Shown here: piece after piece, positions 37,101-49,119 of the stretch
Position numbering within the stretch: position 1 is the stretch's first letter
Layout of the letters: the number at the start of each line of letters is the position of its first letter
NCBI GenBank assembly: GCA_964035795.1
Contig: OZ038321.1
Span: forward strand, 7,972,079 to 8,036,078
Direction of reading: 5' to 3'
DNA: 64,000 nt
Source of the DNA: Pterobdella sp. o SKG-2022
Lineage: Eukaryota > Annelida > Clitellata > Hirudinida > Piscicolidae
Translations under genes and position numbers: made by a program
The notes under the pieces: generated by a model
What the model was told of the DNA's origin: nothing
The model's database searches: none
What the model saw: the letters and a program-made list of their open reading frames with translations, nothing else

Positions 37101-40100
37101 AATTTTGTGTTGGACGTTGGCTCAAGTTGGAATAACGGTTGTATAAAAGTTTGTGCCAAATAAATGGATTATCATGAATCACGATGAATGAAGCATACAT
37201 AAGTGATAAGTGGGATTCTGTCTACTTCACTTATATGAACAAAGACAGCAATTATTTATAGTACAGTTGCATAGACAATTAATAAACCTTTGATATAGTG
37301 CATATTCATCCGCTCATGCTAACAATCGATTGAAAACGATTTCCATTAAATAGTCATATATATACACATAATAATACTTTGTAAGCAGAGATGAGATGCA
37401 TAAGAGGTTTTCTACAATGGTTTGGTCATCATTCGCCCATTCCTCATCCTTACCTTGGTGGTTGAGAGGATTAATAAATAATTGATCATATAATAAGACT
37501 ATATAATATATTAAGACATATACATATCATATTATATATTGAAACATAGTTCTAACATATAATATATAGAAAAATATACATATAAAACATTGGAACACAC
37601 GCAAAAAACAAAGAGACATACATGCCTGGCTGAAGTGGTGTTCAAGGGAGGGTAGCCACATGGGTAGGACACAGTGAATTCCTGCCGGTCTTATACAGTG
37701 GTATCTGTACTTGTTGCTTGTATCTGTGCCATAATCAATTGCATCAATAGTAGTTGTAGTATTAGAAGTGCCTCTGTAAGAGTAGTTGTAGTAGAATTGT
37801 ACCTAAGCTATCATTAGTATTTATACATATAATAATAATATATCATCTTTTTCTATCCATCTTAAACAGATGATTATGTTTCCCTCTGATGTTTTGTGAA
37901 ATGGCTTACTAAACCTATTCTGGATAGACAGAACCTACAGCATTCAAAACAGGTCCAAACATTTGGTGCAGCTACCCTTATTATGTAATATCTTTTGAGA
38001 TGCTTGCTTAAAACCTCTGTTTGGTTTTTTTCCTCAGACGACTCAACTTCCTCTTTAATAGCGTTTCTCTATCGAGATCAATCGCTTGCCGGGTTCAATA
38101 ATACATCATACATTATATCCTAATAATGTTAATTTCATATGATGTTATAAGCTGAGGCTTGGAAACTGAACTTCTCTTTAAAACCGATTAGCATCTTTAG
38201 CATCTGACACGAAGTTTAACATCAACTATTAATAGCATCTAGGAACCTATGTATTTATCAATCAAGTCCTATTTGAAGCAAATTTTACCTCATCGAGAAC
38301 GAAACACATTTAAATAATAATCTTCTTTAGCCAAAGTAAATACTGCAAATTATTTGAACACTAAATGTAACTTTATTAAGTACAAAGCGTCTTTATTAAC
38401 TAAAAAGGTGTCTTTGAATTTTAACTTACTTGGTAATGTTACTTTGTTAACGAAAAACTTTGTATTTAATAAAATTACCTTTAGCGTTCAAATAATTTGC
38501 AGTATTTAAATAAACTGTAGCACTACCAGTATGTGCATTATACAAGTATATTTTAACGAATTACCTATAAATACATAAAAACCATTGATAGTTTCTATTA
38601 AACAACGTTGACAACGAACCTTTTTGTAAGAGAATGCGACTACACTCATAATCCTCACTGGGTGCAGTGAGTGATGGTGTGGTCAGTCTGCATTCTAACT
38701 CTATGGTCTCATACACATACAAAATCTGAAGGTGGTATTTTGTGTGGATTGATGATGGGTTGGATAATGAAGATGAGTATTTTAATGAAAACTATATAAA
38801 TTTTGAATTGACCACTTTTTGTGCAAACATTTTTTATTGAATAATATAATTTTGAAATGTGATGATCAATAAGAGAGTAGTTAGGTGCTTACTTTCTGGT
38901 TATCTCTGTTCGAAATGATGCCCTTGTTATCAATTGATAATGCCTTCCCTGATTGCTGTCAGAGAAGAATTGAATAATTTTAAACAAAACCACTACTGAG
39001 TTGTCATTGATTTTAATACCACAATATATAAATGAACAAATTGAATGATAATTTAATATTTTTTATATAATATCCTAATGATAACTACATAAACATAGCA
39101 TCAAGAGTGTCCTACATTAAAGCTAGCAGACAGACTCTTGATGGTCTTGAGAAAACTGCTGTTCTCCTCATCAGCCTCAGAGTAGTCCCACCTGTCATCA
39201 ACCCTCTTATCTCCACAAGTTTCATCTTCCATGTTTTTCTCAACATCATCATCAAAGGCACTTGCATTGAGGATAAGGGATTGGTGAAGTTGTCCATCAG
39301 AAGTGGCAACAACAAGAACTGGTGGTGTGGTGGGGAGATGCAGAAGTGAGCACGCATCGAAACCATAGTTGTCGTCAGTGGCTGGATACATTCGCATGGC
39401 TCCATGCTGTATGAATCTGAATATGCTGTGTGCCAGGGTTTTGAAATTGTATTGCTACAAGTTTAGAGACAATTTATGATGGATAAAAACTTCATTATTG
39501 TTTGATTTCTGTTCTCATACTAAAATGGGTTGAAAAAGACTTTGACAAAAATTTTTTATAACTTAACCTTTTATGGCATGAAAATTACTTCAACGCAATC
39601 AAAATATTAATCTAATAATATAGTTCAGTCATTCATCACTAACTTGACACCATCAAAAACCACAGTGGAGTAGAAGACTTGACCACTAGCCATCAGCAAA
39701 TACACTTGCCAAGCAGGAACAAAAGAAGATTGTGTCTGTAACTCTATCATTTCACTGAAGTCGAATGAAATAAATGAGTCACCAAACATGCTCTTGTGTG
39801 TGAGTTGTACAGGAGATAAAGGTTGCAGGTTGATGATGCTGAGAGGCTCCTGGGGTTGGTCTGTAGAGTAGGCCCTTAGGGGAGAAGTATTTGGTTTGAA
39901 AATACTATTTGTGTAGTGATCTATTTTAATGAATAAAAAAAGGAATAAACTATTTATTGAATGTTTAATTATATTATATTTACATATATTGTTATCCACT
40001 TACTTAAATTTAAAAATATTGAATAAAAAGTCAAAAAAACCTGATAAAATTATTGGAAGTTAAAACAAAGAGGACATCAGGAGATGAGAATCCAGGATGG

Positions 40101-40756
40101 AACTTCAGATGTACAAGCTGGTGTCCCGATGTGGAGAAGAAATGCTCATCCACGTTGATGTAACTGTCAAATAAAGATTTCATTATAAAATGCATTTAAT
40201 CCTTAATTAAACTCCACTTATACTCTGAATAAAATTGAAAAAACCAAGTTATTAGTTGTGAAGCACCAACTTGCACGAAATAGAAGTTGTTGCTTCAGAA
40301 GACTGCTTGTTTGAAGGCAAAAACACCACCTGGATGCCTTTAGCACCATACAATGCAAGATTGTTCGAAGCAGATAACAATATGCTCTCTACTTCAAAAC
40401 GTGGAAGACTTATCCAGGTTATAGGCTGAAAAATTTGAAATTTCTCTATAATGTTATATCTTAACTATATATTTTATTGCATGTAATAAACTAAAAGCCT
40501 TAAAAATAAACTAATTAGTGTTAAAAATTCAAAAAATACTCACACGCATAAAAAGCTTATTGGGTTCTGTGAGCAAATTTTTTAGCTGAAAATTAAGCAA
40601 ACTTAATGTTGTTTCATCCCATAAATACACGCTTCCATGTCGAAAAGCGAGAATATTGCGAAAAATATTATCGTTCTTCGTGAAAAAGTTTGATTTTGAT
40701 GATTTGAAATATTCATGATTTTTCAATTTTTCTATCCAGTCAACAGAATTTTGCAT
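34196..40756 (-). CDS. NUP88: Nucleoporin NUP88
   Basis: NUP88 sits on the cytoplasmic face of the nuclear pore with NUP214/NUP62 and acts in CRM1-dependent export. About 15 exons: 40756-40544, 40425-40271, 40163-40041, 39874-39649, 39454-39116, 38955-38893, 38725-38620, 37723-37618, 36663-36556, 36314-36180, 35928 to about 35802, 35365-35225, 34708-34582, 34497-34382, 34259-34196; about 715 aa (human 741). An N-terminal beta-propeller (GSVYLWDE, LALYGAKGIQVVFLP, FVLTSNNFIR, TDDNYGFDACSLLHLP, VLVVATSDGQL, YRYHCIRPAGIHCV) is followed by a C-terminal coiled coil (EECFGLLCRATQVFRTEYIA, RQLAELDRLEKLMSQ, ending KQLLEEEGEKLLML). All junctions are in phase except exon 11/12, where no GT-AG pair keeps the frame by eye. 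Similarity is collinear from end to end, so I read it as a working gene with one unresolved boundary. Confidence 0.9.
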
Positions 40757-41139
40757 TTTCAACTTTTTGTCGGATTTGAAATCTTTACATTTAAAAAATG
40801 ATTGAGCCTGTAGTAGATAAGTTTCCAAGCACTTGATTCTTAAATTATTAAATATTACCAAATTTGCAAATTTTTCAGTTAAAAAAATTCTTTTTTAGTG
40901 TTAAATAATAAAACTAAATTAAAAATTTATACATGTTCATGAACAAACTTTTTATATAAAAAAGTTATATGATTGAAGAATTTTAACGATTTCAGGGAAT
41001 CTCTTTCTAAAATATATCAAAAGTTTAAAGTCTATAATCACTGTATAGCAATGTTCCAGCTCATGTTCTACTGTCATTGAGAGTCGGCTTGGTTGAAGAT
41101 GGTTTGGTATTTTTTGCATTTTGTATCAATCTTTTTTGA
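40757..41139. other. Region upstream of NUP88
   Basis: AT-rich DNA between the NUP88 start and the LINE; it should hold the NUP88 promoter. I see no specific element. Confidence 0.35.
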
Positions 41140-41775
41140 GCCTAAGTGGTTATATATCTGGTTGAATATTTAAATGATGAGCTTGATATAAACATACCTG
41201 TTTTTATTGCAAATTCAATCATTGCTTGCCCATTCACATTTCTGATTCCTTCTGAATATCTTCCTGTACATTCTTCATTGCTGTTACTTCATATTTGGCT
41301 ATTGAAATCTCCCATGATTATGATAATGTTTTGTCTATTGTTTTTAATCAAAGATTTTAACTTTTCATGTTTTCTCTCTTTCACATCTTTCATCTTGTTT
41401 TGTGATTCGCATGGTAGGCATGTATACATTAATAAATAACATTTTTGATTTTTTCTTTGATCTAAACGGGCTTAGCAAAACTGCTGATAATCTTTCGTTC
41501 ATGTACCAAACTTTGTCAAGCATGTCCAAAACTTTTTTACTGAAAGTAAAACCCATTCCGTAATGTGATCTTTTGTGCTCATTTAATACGTATTTGTAGC
41601 CGTTTCTTGAAGTCCATTCTTTTTCGGCGGCTTTAGTCTTTTAAGGAGCAATAATGTCACATTTGTATTTTTTTGCAATCTTCATTTAAAACCGTTTTTG
41701 CGTGGGTTTCGCTATTCCTCGAACATTGAAGGTTGCAAATCTTAGAGTCTCTATCGGTATTTTTTTTTCTGAGAT
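41140..41775 (-). mobile_element. LINE endonuclease part, inverted
   Basis: The minus strand encodes an APE-type LINE endonuclease with stops and one frame change: FATFNVRGIAKPTQK near 41720, GFTFSKKV, VWYMNERLSAVLLSPF, KMLFINVYMPTM and the catalytic IIIMGDFNSQI near 41320. It stops close to 41775; sense-strand reverse transcriptase of what may be the same element starts about 100 nt further on. Confidence 0.7.
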
Positions 41776-41869
41776 TCATTGATAAATAATAAGTTTGTTA
41801 GTTAAATATAAATTTGAATTAAAAATAGACGAAATTGAAATTTTTTCAATTTCAATCCTGCCAGTCACG

Positions 41870-43215
41870 GTTATCAGGAACCAAAATCAGAACCTGATCT
41901 TATAACTTCAGAACAGCTCAAATACGCTTCTATAGGCATGAAAATATTAATAAAAGAAGCCCTCAATTACGCAATTGAAAACGAAACAACAGATACTATA
42001 ACTAATGGTAAGAGGACCTTAATCCAAAAACCAGGGAAGCCCAAAGGAATAATAAAAAATTTAAAACCAATAATACTTTTAAATACATTTAGGAAAATAT
42101 TTTTAATTGCAATATATTATAGAATAACACCAAAAGTAAATAAATTTTTATCATTGTCACAAACCGCATACAGAAAAAGAAGAAGTCCTTCTGAAATAGT
42201 TATGTGCTACAGGCTTCTGTCATCAGTCATTCAAAAACAAAAGACGACTTTCTTCATCCTAGGAATCGATATGACATTGGGTTTCGATTTGACAAGGAAA
42301 AACTTAGAAGTATTGATTGATGAAGATGAAATGGACATGGTGAAAACACTAATTGAGAAACAATGGTGACAATGGGATTTGGGAGCTCACAAAAAATGAT
42401 TACAACGGAAATCGGCTTACCTCAAGGATACTCAATGTCACCAATATTATTTACAACTGACCTAGAAGCAGCACTGAAAGGTGTGATGAGAAAACTGCCA
42501 AAAGAAAACAAACATATTTTTGAGTACCTGTGCGCAGATCATTTAGATTTCATTTTCAGATCTAAAGAAGATGCAGAGCGGTGTAAAGAGATCATCTAAA
42601 GCACACTCAACAGTTGGAATCTCCACGTCAACCCTTTAAAAACAGAATAAATCCTAATGGAAAAAGGCACCAATAAGTCTACTTGGTGTAAAACAAAATA
42701 ACTTGGAATTTTAATCGGCTAAGAACAATGTCTAAAAAGAAGGAAATCACTTGCTAATGCAGCGTTCTTCAAGCTGTCAAAATTGTGGTTCCAAAAACTA
42801 AAAAATAAGAACAATTCATAAGTATACAACGCCATGATTTTACTGATCTTGAAATACAATAGAAATTCCTGGGATATGTCCAAAACCCAGTGGAATAAAA
42901 TAGATGCCTCCCATCGAAAACAACTTAGGTAGGTGTTAAACATCTACCATCCAAGACATATAAACAACACAAGACTGTATTCAACAACTCAGAGCATACC
43001 ATTGAGCAAAACTATGGAAGAAAGACGAGAAAAGTTCTTAGAACACGTATTGAATCAAGATGATAAAGCTCCAGCAAAGGCATGCCTGAAATTTTGTCTG
43101 CAGCAATTGGGCGAAAGAGCCAAGAACAAGAAGAGGTTCAGAGGAAGACCAAGAGACACAATGCTGACAACGCTTTTATCATCATCATCCTTATCATCAC
43201 TTTGAAACAACTGAT
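41870..43215 (+). mobile_element. LINE reverse-transcriptase and 3' part
   Basis: The plus strand encodes decayed reverse transcriptase in two overlapping frames: LKPIILLNTFRKIF, QTAYRKRRSPSEI, GIDMTLGFDL, then after a frameshift near 42365, GLPQGYSMSPILF. The YADD site is altered to LCADHLDF. The C-terminal tail includes FRGRPRDTML and ends in CATCATCATCCTTATCATC, much like the LINE at 590-1010, so these may belong to one family. With the inverted endonuclease part it forms a 5'-inverted insertion. Confidence 0.75.
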
Positions 43216-43310
43216 TCACTCATATTGTTATTAAGGTTTCTTATTTGAAAAACTTCACGTTTATTTATACATTTGATTTTTCATTCATAAAAAATTTAGA
43301 TTAAAAGGTG

Positions 43311-43445
43311 TGGCAAGATGATAAAGCCGATAACCTGTCTAAATAAAAATAAAATAGTGAATCTCTTCTAAGTAAAAATGGGACTTAGAAGAGATTCACT
43401 ATTTTATTTTTATTTAGACAGGTTATCGGCTTTATCATCTTGCCA
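43311..43445. repeat. Perfect 63-bp foldback with 9-nt loop
   Basis: Arms 43311-43373 and 43383-43445 are exact reverse complements; the loop is AAAAATGGG. Similarity continues imperfectly outward for about 10 bp. It encodes nothing. It lies 150 bp upstream of the FMO copy A start codon and 100 bp after a LINE 3' end. It could be a foldback MITE, the product of a snap-back repair event, or the source of a small-RNA hairpin. Confidence 0.95.
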
Positions 43446-43595
43446 CCCTTTTATGTTTAAATATTCATCAAATCTTGTTTTTGCTGATTTAAAGTTGCGA
43501 AAAAGTTATCTAATTTGCTAGTCTAAAAGTGTTTTTGAGAAATTATGTTGACAAATTTTTCTATTTATTTTTTTTATTTTTAATGAAAAATTGGA

Positions 43596-46500
43596 ATGGA
43601 AAATTCGTGTAAAAAAAGGGTGTTGATAATTGGAGCCGGTTTTTCAGGCATGCATGCAATTAATCAGTTTTCCTCGTCAAAGGCTTTCAAGGTAACTTGT
43701 ATGGAACAGTTGCCTGTGGTGGGAGGTCTTTGGAATTATTCAGAAGTCATCAAAGATGAGAAACACCCCGTCAAATCTAGATATACAGCTGTATACAAAA
43801 ACCTCAGGTATTTATTATTACTCCTATCATCCTTGAACGTTCAACAAAAACTTGTTGATATTGTATATTTTAATGTTAATTAAATGAAATTTAAAAAAAA
43901 ATAACTTTATTTGAAAGTAGAGAACTTAATAGATTTTCTTTTGAAGGACCTCCTATTCTTATTATAGTCGCTTGCTACCATAAAGAAATTATATGATACA
44001 GAATAACAAATATAACAATAAGTTTTGTATGAATTCTTTTAACAGAACAAATATACCAAAATGTTTGATGACATTTTGTGAGGAACCATATCCACAAAAC
44101 CTCCCTTCATATATGCCCCACTATGAAGTTAAAAAGTATTTGCACAATATAGCTGATAAGTTTCAACTCCTTGAATACATCAAAGTGAGTCCCTTGGGTT
44201 TTATTATTTGAAAACTCAAAGTTATAAAATGAATCAAAGTTTCAAATTTCATCATACATATTTAATATTCTTTCTAGTTCAATACAAAAGTTCTCTCAGT
44301 AAAACCAAAACCTGTTATTGGTAAAGAAGATATTTGGCAAGTATGTTCAATGGATCTTATAAGCAAAGAGAAAATGACTGATGAGTTTGATATTGTGATT
44401 GTTTGTAGTGGGTTGGTATGCTTCTTTAGTGCATATTGTGAATATGTAATTAGTAAACAAATTATATATTCATACACTTTTTTTAAACTAATCTACTGTT
44501 TCATGAATACATTTTTTAAAAATTCTAAACACATTTATAAAATAAAAATGTGTGAATTATATATTCATGTAATTTTTTTTATGAATCTATTGTTTCATAA
44601 ATACATTATAAAAAAAATTTTCCAATCTAGAGATCAGAAATAAGTTTTTTCTGAATTTAAAATAGAGCAAAATTCTTTTGACATGTAAATGTTTTTTTGG
44701 TAGATTATTATAGGCCGTTTTATAGAATTAAGAAGCGATTTCGAACTTGGAGCTGGAAAAAAGGATCGTCTTCGTAAAGAGACATAAAGACTTGGCCTCC
44801 AATCTGACTCTTCAGCTTACACTTAGAGTAGAAGGATTTATTTTATTTCAGTCTAATTCCTTGGTCATGTTTGAAGCAATTTGTAAATATTCTTTTAAAT
44901 AGTGATCATTTGGTTCGAATAGTTTATTGTTTTGATAAAATTTAAGACTAGGTTAGCATAGAATTATTCAATATATTTAAGAATATGATTAAGAGAAATG
45001 GTAATAGTGATAATTAAATAGGGTCTTTGTCTCTCAGCCCGCTTCTTGGTTTTTTAATCTTAGTAATATATTTTTATTTAGGCTTTTTTTTCTATGGATG
45101 TATTTTACGGCTTTAATTTCTTATTACAAGTTCTAGTTGATAACCGTTGAGAGAAACAAAGTTTTTTCTTTTTGTCATATTTGTGAAGTATTAGCTTCAA
45201 TATTGATTGATTTTTCAAAAATTTTAAAAATCTGAACATCTATATAATGTTCTTTAGAGGCTAATGAGGTAGTTCACGGAAATAAATTTTAAATTTTCCA
45301 TAACCTTAATTCGACGGTTAATGGGTTAAAAAGAATAATTCATATGCAACTTGGCCTAGAAATAAATGAATTCATTACATTTTCTAGCTTAAACTTTAAC
45401 TTTCATGCAAAATTAGTCTATAAATTTAAATTAGCTAAAAACCTTCATCAGAATGCATTTTGAGCCTTACATTCCAGTCATTGAAGGCATGACAGGGTTT
45501 GAAGGAGGAATCATGCATTCTTGTGATTACAGAGACCCTGAAGACTTCAGGGGAAAGCGGGTGGCTGTTGTAGGTGGAAGCACTAGTGGGGTGGACATAG
45601 CAATGGATCTTGTAGAATCTGTTGATAAAAGTAATTCAATCGTTTCAACTCATTCCCATTTAACTGTTCAAATATTATTTAGTTAATCCCAAAGCTTTAT
45701 AAGTGAAAAGTCGGTTGATTATATGTTTTTATCGTGAAAATTATTGAAGTAAATAAGTGAAAGTTTCAATACTTAAACCACTGTGTAATCTTCAGTCATT
45801 TCCAATGTGTGTGATGATTAAGCTTGATCAAACTTAAAGATGATCTAGATATTTCCTTCATCCTGCTTCTTTCGCACACCCTTGTGCTGTCTTGGAGAGT
45901 TTCATTCACTGTGAGAAATGCCGAGTTTTTTGGGTTGATTTTGTCTCTTACTAATACTTCGTTCTTCTAATCTTTATTTTCTTTCATCAAAAGCTTTCAT
46001 AACATCATCTTCAAAACAGCTATCTTAAAAATTACTTTTCTTTACTTTTTTTATGTTTTCAGATCTTTCTGTGTTCTTTGATTTTGAAATACTAAATTTT
46101 ATTTGGAGAATCTTTTGGTTTTGTAGGTTTAAAAGCAAAATATGAACCTCATTTAAGAAGTTGGGACGTTAGTTAAATGAGACAGTCAATAATAATTCTG
46201 TAATCTGACAAAATTTCTTTTTGTTTTGTCTTCATATTGTTTAGATAATTCAAATGAGCATGATTTCTAGCTATAAACAGAAAATATTTATTTTTAGTGC
46301 TCTGCGTACCAGTGAAACCGATATATAGCGACACAAGTTGAGCTCCTTCAATATCGATTGTTGTATTGATGAATGAAATATTCTAAAAAAACTATGAAAC
46401 AAATATTGTCTTTTCCTAGAAAGTTGAATAAGTTATTCACCAGTTACTTGTCTGCATGGAATATTTGATGGTTTTCCCTTCTTAATGGTCGAATGACTTA

Positions 46501-47332
46501 TTCAATAAAGGAGAATTGAAAAACCTTTTTTTAACAAGATGTCTTTTATTTGAGCAAAAAGATAGTATACAAGTGGCAATGTATGAAAAGTTTGTGAAAT
46601 AATTGCGGTATAGATAATGACAGCTAAAATATTTAACAGAAATAAAAACGACTAAAAATGACTTATTTTATAAGGTTATGAGCAATTTAATGTGTAAATT
46701 TTATTTGAGATGAAATTGTAATTAAACATATCATAAGATGAGGTAATTATTATGCGATAAGAGTAAGCAAAACAAAAACAGAAAAAGAAGGAAATGATTT
46801 AATGTTATAATTATTAGCAGAGCTAAATATAAGTAATTTTGTATTTATCAGAATTGGATTTACCTTTAGGGTATCTATAGATACCGTACTAAAAGAGAAG
46901 ACTTTAGGGCATTATTTTGAGAGGAGAAAATATTAACTAGTTTTCTAAAGGAACTTAGTGATTGGGAATTTTGTCTATTTTTGGGTAATTCGTTCCAATT
47001 TTTTGGTCCTTGAGTAGTTAAGGATAATAGTATTATATTTGTTCTAAAATTTTCGATATCAAAGCTTTTTTTGTGTCTAATGTTATATTTATAAGTTTTA
47101 CTTTTTATTAGATTATCAAAAGATGATGGAAGTAGGTTATTTTTATATTTATACATGTAGATTAAAATATGTAGTGTGTTTATTTTTTTTATATCCAATA
47201 ATTTTAATTCATTATAATTGATGTGTTTATCGTTAGAGTAATTGTATATAGTCCTTATTGTTAAATTTGCAGGGTTTGAATTTTTTTGACGTTTGTTTTA
47301 TATTTACTAGCCCAAATACTATTGTATACTAT

Positions 47333-47369
<37 letters not shown>

Positions 47370-48401
47370 NNNNNNNNNNNNNNNNNNNNNNNNNNNNNNN
47401 NNNNNNNNNNNNNNNNNNNNNNNNNNNNNNNNNNNNNNNNNNNNNNNNNNNNNNNNNNNNNNNNNNNNNNNNNNNNNNNNNNNNNNNNNNNNNNNNNNNN
47501 NNNNNNNNNNNNNNNNNNNNNNNNNNNNNNNNNNNNNNNNNNNNNNNNNNNNNNNNNNNNNNNNNNNNNCATTCAGCTGTATTAACACCTATTTATGCTT
47601 GGAAGGGTTTCATGATTTTGAAATGTACTGACTGCCAATATAATTATACTTTAATTTTCATATTTACAAAATTATAAGGTCAAGTTAAAATTGCACTTTT
47701 CAGTTTGGATTTGTATGCACAACACTAAAAGAAAGACATTGCCTGAAACTGTAGAACAAGTTGGAGAAATTTTGGCATTCGATCATAAGAAATTAATCGT
47801 TTACAAAAACTTCAAAAAAAATGAAGACAAGTTCGAGAATGAAATGCAAGAGAAAGAACTGCTGACGCTAGATGCAGTAGATGTTGTGTTGTTCTGCACA
47901 GGGTACCAGTATAGTTTTCCCTTTTTAAACGCAGACTGTGGAGTTTCTATTATTAAACCTGGTTTAATGTCCTCTCTATACAAAGATACCATATGCCTTT
48001 CTAGACAAACACTCTCATTTATCGGAATAACTCATTTTGGGACTACATTCGTTTTTGAATACAAGGCCCGATTTCTGAAAGCTTTTTATGAAGGAAAATT
48101 CACCATACCACCATATGGTAAAGAGCTATTTGCACTGATTGGAAAAGATAACGAAAAGAAAAAGGCCAATGATGTAGATGTTGAAAACAGACCTTTTCTC
48201 TTCCCATATTATCAATTCAAATTTTGTAATGAAATGGCTTTGGAGGCAGGGTTGGAGCCTTTGCATGACAAATATGAAATACTTTTCAAAAGAAACACCG
48301 ATGAGAAGGAAAAATGTGAGTTTGGCTACAAAAATTTTGAATATGTATTGGGTTCTGATGGGTTCTTCACTTTGAAAGACCAACATAGTGAACCAATTTA
48401 G
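43596..48401 (+). CDS. Flavin-containing monooxygenase, copy A
   Basis: FMOs oxidise soft nucleophiles (N, S) using FAD, NADPH and O2. Five exons: 43596-43807, 44046-44184, 44278-44411, 45452-45630, 47704-48401; 1362 nt, 453 aa, every junction GT-AG and in phase. Motifs: FAD Rossmann VLIIGAGFSGMHA near the N-terminus; GGLWNY; EEPYPQNLPSYMPHYEV; the FMO signature FEGGIMHSCDY; the NADPH motif; and FCTGYQYSFPF near residue 285. The NADPH glycine motif reads GGSTSG, with Ser at the middle glycine, while copy B keeps GGGPSG. No C-terminal membrane anchor is seen, so probably cytosolic, as in many invertebrate FMOs. Intron 4 is about 2 kb and holds LINE sequence and an assembly gap; the same intron in copy B is under 100 nt. 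A polyadenylation hexamer lies at 48499-48504. The length is typical for invertebrate FMOs. Confidence 0.92.
45150..45330 (+). repeat. Dispersed repeat, copy 2 (FMO A intron 3)
   Basis: Ordered matches to 22055-22260: TAGCTTCAATATTGATTGAT, TTTTTCAAAAATTT, TAGAGGCTAATGAGGTAGTT, CACGGAAATAAAT. It lies inside FMO copy A intron 3. Confidence 0.6.
46865..47340 (-). mobile_element. LINE ORF2 C-terminal fragment in FMO A intron 4
   Basis: The minus-strand frame (about 47331-46875) reads like the last part of a Jockey/CR1-type ORF2: ASKYKTNVKKIQTLQ, LHILIYMYKYKNNLLP, RHKKSF, TQGPKNWNELP and SFRKLVN. The upstream part runs into a TA microsatellite and the gap, so the element may continue there. This insertion probably accounts for the enlarged intron 4. 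Confidence 0.7.
47335..47369. repeat. (TA)n tract at the gap edge
   Basis: TA dinucleotide run ending at the N gap, a likely cause of the assembly break. Confidence 0.9.
47370..47569. other. Assembly gap (200 N), inside FMO A intron 4
   Basis: Exactly 200 Ns, between the TA tract and FMO exon 5. True size unknown. No FMO coding sequence is missing, because exons 4 and 5 join in phase. Confidence 0.99.
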
Positions 48402-49119
48402 ACAAAATTATCTGAAGTCTTTCGGGGGAGTTGTATTCTATGGTTTCATAAAAATTTTTGAATTAATTGATATGATAATTTTTATCATTAGTTTATAAAA
48501 TAAATGATAATTTTTTGAAACAAGAAATATTCTTTTCTAGTTCAAAAAAAATTTGGGCACTTTTTAAATAATGAAATTGCAGCTTGTTAGAGATATTTAA
48601 TTCTTTCTTGTTTTTTTAAAACCTTACAATTTTAACTTGGATGAATATAAAAAGATTCACTCGACTTTTATACTCAAGTAAAAAAAATATTCTATATTTA
48701 GTTTTTTCTACAATCAAAATAGTACAAAATAAGGACAATTTAGCTTTTTCTAAACTTATCTAATAATCAAAAGAGAAAAAAATGTTAACTCATTTATGCC
48801 TAGTCTAAATACTTAATATTTTCTTATAAAATAGCTAACATAAAATTATAAAAAAGTATTGAAACCAAATACAATGTTTTTATTTAAAAAATTAATGTTT
48901 CGCAAAAAGAGGACGTTATATATATCGGACGGTCAGACGTTAGAGAACAAAAAAAAACATATTCAAGTTACAATGTGAAACTTTTAAAGCATTTGAAATG
49001 CAGGCCTTTATTTTACTTCTCACATCTAGTAGTAGTTTTTGCTTGACATAAGGCATATCTTTTCTGTTTATTCTGTGACATCTCCCAATCATTATGAAGG
49101 CTAAATCTACTATCATTGG

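Noticed and set aside
39107..39405. Frames on both strands across 39.1-39.4 kb other than the NUP88 frame
   Set aside because: NUP88 exon 5 explains this stretch by similarity (DDNYGFDACSLLHLP); the others are shadows.
44350..44643. 97-codon frame starting inside FMO A exon 3
   Set aside because: Its first part is exon 3, but after 44411 it is only open intron; splicing at GG|GTTGGT to 45452 restores the FMO sequence.
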